Part shown: one piece after another, positions 61,661 to 64,000 of the stretch
Numbering within the stretch: position 1 is the stretch's first letter
Layout: each line of letters begins with the position of its first letter
NCBI GenBank assembly: GCA_029962745.1
Contig: CM057154.1
Coordinates: forward strand, 17,349,337 to 17,413,336
DNA length: 64,000 bases
Origin: Echinometra lucunter
Taxonomy: Eukaryota > Echinodermata > Echinoidea > Camarodonta > Echinometridae
Reading direction: 5' to 3'
The notes under the pieces: model-generated
What the model saw: the letters and a program-made list of their open reading frames with translations, nothing else
Told to the model about the DNA's origin: nothing
Database searches by the model: none
Position numbers and translations under genes: made by a program

Positions 61661-63175
61661 GGGGAGAGAGAGATGGAGAGTAGGCAGATGAAGCAAAGGT
61701 TGGTTGGTTGGTCCCTGATGTGATGGCGCTCTTCAATCTCTTAAGATTATTCGCGCCAGTCAATTTCGAAGATTGGCGTAGGCTTCGGAAAGCCCACGAG
61801 CGACATAGTTTGGGTGAAAATGATATTAGTGGTCACAATTAGTGTGGCATGGTAACATGTTAGTATCTAAGTATTTCTTTACAAAAAAAAATGATCGTGA
61901 ATAATTGTAATCATTCTCTACGATATCAAGATACGCAAGCAGTTAATAATTATTGGAAAAGAGGGAGTTAATTCCGACTGTTTATGGAAAAGCCGCAAAG
62001 GATTTACCAAATGATCAGTATATAAGAAGATTTCAAAGGTAGCTTAAAATGCTATCTAAAGAGAGAGAGTGAGGAGGGGAGTCGTAGGGGGCGCTATGGA
62101 AGTGTGAGAGTGGGTGGAGAAAGAGAGAAAGGAGAAATGGGAGAGAAGTTTAGAGGGAAAGAGATTAAAGAGAGAAAGAGAGAGTACGGCAATTAATTAA
62201 AAGGGAGAGAGTAGGAGGGAGAGAGAGAGAGAGAGAGAGAGAGATGAGAGGAGAGGGCGAGAGGGCGAGCGAGAAAGAGAGAGAGAAGTAATGGGAAATA
62301 TCAAGATTAATGAGTATATCACTGAAGTACCACTTCAAGCATGTGAGTAATGATTATACCATATTAGGGTGTTCCACATACAAACCACATTCGGCAGGTC
62401 AAATGAAATAGAGAAAAATCAACGAACATGATTGATGACCTGTTTGTTGATTTCATTTGCAGCATCAAAATAAATGGTGTTTCAGCTTTTGTTTGTGCAA
62501 ACTGCTACTTGTAAAGTTAATAATTACCCACCAGTGGTACGACTTGTACTCGAATTGATGTCTCCCGTCATTATTGTGACTGGGGTGTTTCTAAGGGCAA
62601 GCAGATGTTACTCGTGTACACATTAAAGTAGACATTATCGCTTTTATTTGCCCAAGAGACACTCTGGTGGCAGCTAAAAGGCGGCAGGTATTTGAAAACT
62701 TGAGCCATTACAGGTGTAGTAAATAGACTTCGAGAGCCTTCAAATGTTGTAGAACATAGCTGTTGAGGGCGTCAGCTGTTGAATAGAAGACGGTTTTTAT
62801 TGAGAGCATTAATGTATATATTCCCAATTCATTTGTAAATGCATGTGTTATTTTCAAGCTCACTACACATTGATAGCGGAAGGAAAGCAGCTGATAATAG
62901 ATACTTGAGACCTCAAAAATGTCGCAAATAGATCCTGCGAATCTTGAAGATCATAAATGTTAAGTGCACGGGCGTCACTAAAGGGGGGGTGTGGGGGTGT
63001 GACACCCCCCCCCCCCCCACTCAGAATTCTTGTCGGCAAATTCACGATCGCTGTCGGCAAAAAAAAAAAAAAAAAAGGAGATAGAGAGACAGAGAGAGAG
63101 AGAGAGAGAAAGGAGAGGGAAGAGGAAGGAGGGAAAAAAAGGAAAAAAGAGGAGTAAGGTGCCCAAATAGAGTCA

Positions 63176-64000
63176 TATTCGGCTTATTTACTTGTGCATT
63201 TTGACGACGAAATAATACTGGTACCACGAAAGAGAGTGTATATTTTTCCTTGCTCGCTGCGCTCGCTCGTATTATATTCAGATACAGGATGTTTTCGGAA
63301 AGCAAACACATTCGGCTAGTGAGATGAACACTATATAATCTAGATATCTTTAGGCCCATCATGTATTTTGATGAAGAATTAACACTTCTACCATAAAAAG
63401 ACTATGTATATTTTCCTCGCTCGCTGCGCTCGCTCGTGTAATATTTAGATATAGGATGGTCTTAAAAGCAAATAAATTAGGTAGGAGATGTGACCAAATA
63501 TATCAAAATAGGTACCTTAAAGGCCAATCGTGTATTTTGATGAAGAACTTTCACTTCTACCATGAAAAGGATTATGAATTTTTCCTCGCTCGCTACGCTC
63601 GCTCGTATAATATTCAGATACAAGATGGATTGGAGAAAGCAAACAAATTTTGCAAGCTATAGGCCCATCGTGTATATTGCTGAAGAATTATCACCTACCA
63701 TAAAATAGTGTATATATATTTCTCCTCGCTCGCTGCGCTCGCTCGCATAATATTTAGATACAGGATAGTCTTTGAAAGCAAATGAATTAGATAAGAGAGG
63801 TGACCAAAATCAAGATATCCAAAAGGCCCATCATGCATTTTTTAATGAAGAACTTTCACTTCTATCATGCAAAGGAGTAAATATGTATTTTTCCTCGCTC
63901 GCTACGCTCGCTCATACAATATTCAGGTACAAGATGGATTTGGGAAAGCAAACGAATTCGACAAGTGAGGTGACCAAATGTACCTGTATAAGTTAGATAT
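63176..64000. repeat. Tandem array with palindromic GC cores, open to the right
   Basis: Five units start their cores at about 63249, 63416, 63585, 63725 and 63894 (spacing 167, 169, 140, 169). The core is CTCGCTCGCTGCGCTCGCTC or CTCGCTCGCTACGCTCGCTC. Between cores are AATATT(T/C)AGATACA, AAAGCAAA and AAGAACTTTCACTTCTACCAT. The array continues past the window. Confidence 0.85.

Larger units (their letters stand above)
56483..64000. other. Upstream of GPCR to window end: no host gene recognised
   Basis: 57000-58250 and 60200-61130 are plain AT-rich sequence in which I see nothing. The rest holds the listed tRNA-like relics, microsatellites, TTAA foldback, purine-rich DNA and terminal tandem array. 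A G-run, C-run MITE-like piece lies at 60040-60175 and another at 62965-63020. A fragment at 61720-61760 (GATGGCGCTCTTCAATCT) resembles 24431-24470. Confidence 0.6.

Noticed and set aside
63176..64000. CRISPR-like array
   Set aside because: The genome is animal-like, and the inter-core sequences are themselves repeated, not unique spacers.

Overview
This window looks like draft assembly of a marine deuterostome invertebrate genome, most likely an echinoderm such as a sea urchin. The basis is spliced genes with canonical GT-AG introns, AT-rich introns and intergenic DNA, many homopolymer-C/G-bordered MITEs, tRNA-derived SINEs, long trinucleotide and dinucleotide microsatellites, and invertebrate-type GPCR, TLC and carboxypeptidase genes. 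The species call is inference; a hemichordate or cephalochordate is not excluded. Two 500-N assembly gaps occur, at 17618-18117 and 39977-40476.

Four host gene models can be supported, all on the minus strand. (1) Position 265-425 is the first exon of a TLC-domain membrane protein; the rest lies off the left edge. (2) Positions 6172-15919 hold a complete five-exon paralogue of it (292 residues), so the two form a tandem pair. (3) Positions 18786-36265 hold eight exons of a secreted M14 zinc carboxypeptidase (signal peptide, propeptide and most of the catalytic domain); the C-terminal part with the catalytic Glu is not visible and may lie in the first gap. (4) Positions 51472-56482 hold a complete two-exon class A GPCR (399 residues) with melatonin-receptor-like NRY and NSxxY motifs.

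The long intron 1 of the carboxypeptidase gene (26344-36200) is a transposon nest. A Harbinger-type DNA transposon with two apparently intact convergent genes, a MADF DNA-binding protein (27907-29295, +) and a DDE transposase (30245-31546, -), sits inside the C-terminal coding end of an old LINE reverse transcriptase (27040-27430 and about 31945-32570, +). A 2-kb foldback element (33509-35530) lies just upstream.

The second gap is flanked by the same sequence twice: 34166-39976 repeats as 40477-46331, ending at the same base where the gap begins. This is best read as an unrecognised contig overlap (false duplication). It carries a second, frameshifted copy of the carboxypeptidase signal-peptide exon.

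The rest, 426-6171, 36266-51471 and 56483-64000, is repeat-rich DNA without recognisable host genes: foldback MITEs, tRNA-like SINE heads, a GTGCA-palindrome repeat family, TTAA-flanked foldbacks, and a tandem array with palindromic CTCGCTCGCTGCGCTCGCTCG-type cores running off the right edge. No clearly new biological system was found. The most interesting signals are the intact nested Harbinger pair, the GTGCA-palindrome family, the TTAA foldbacks and the alternating tandem array.
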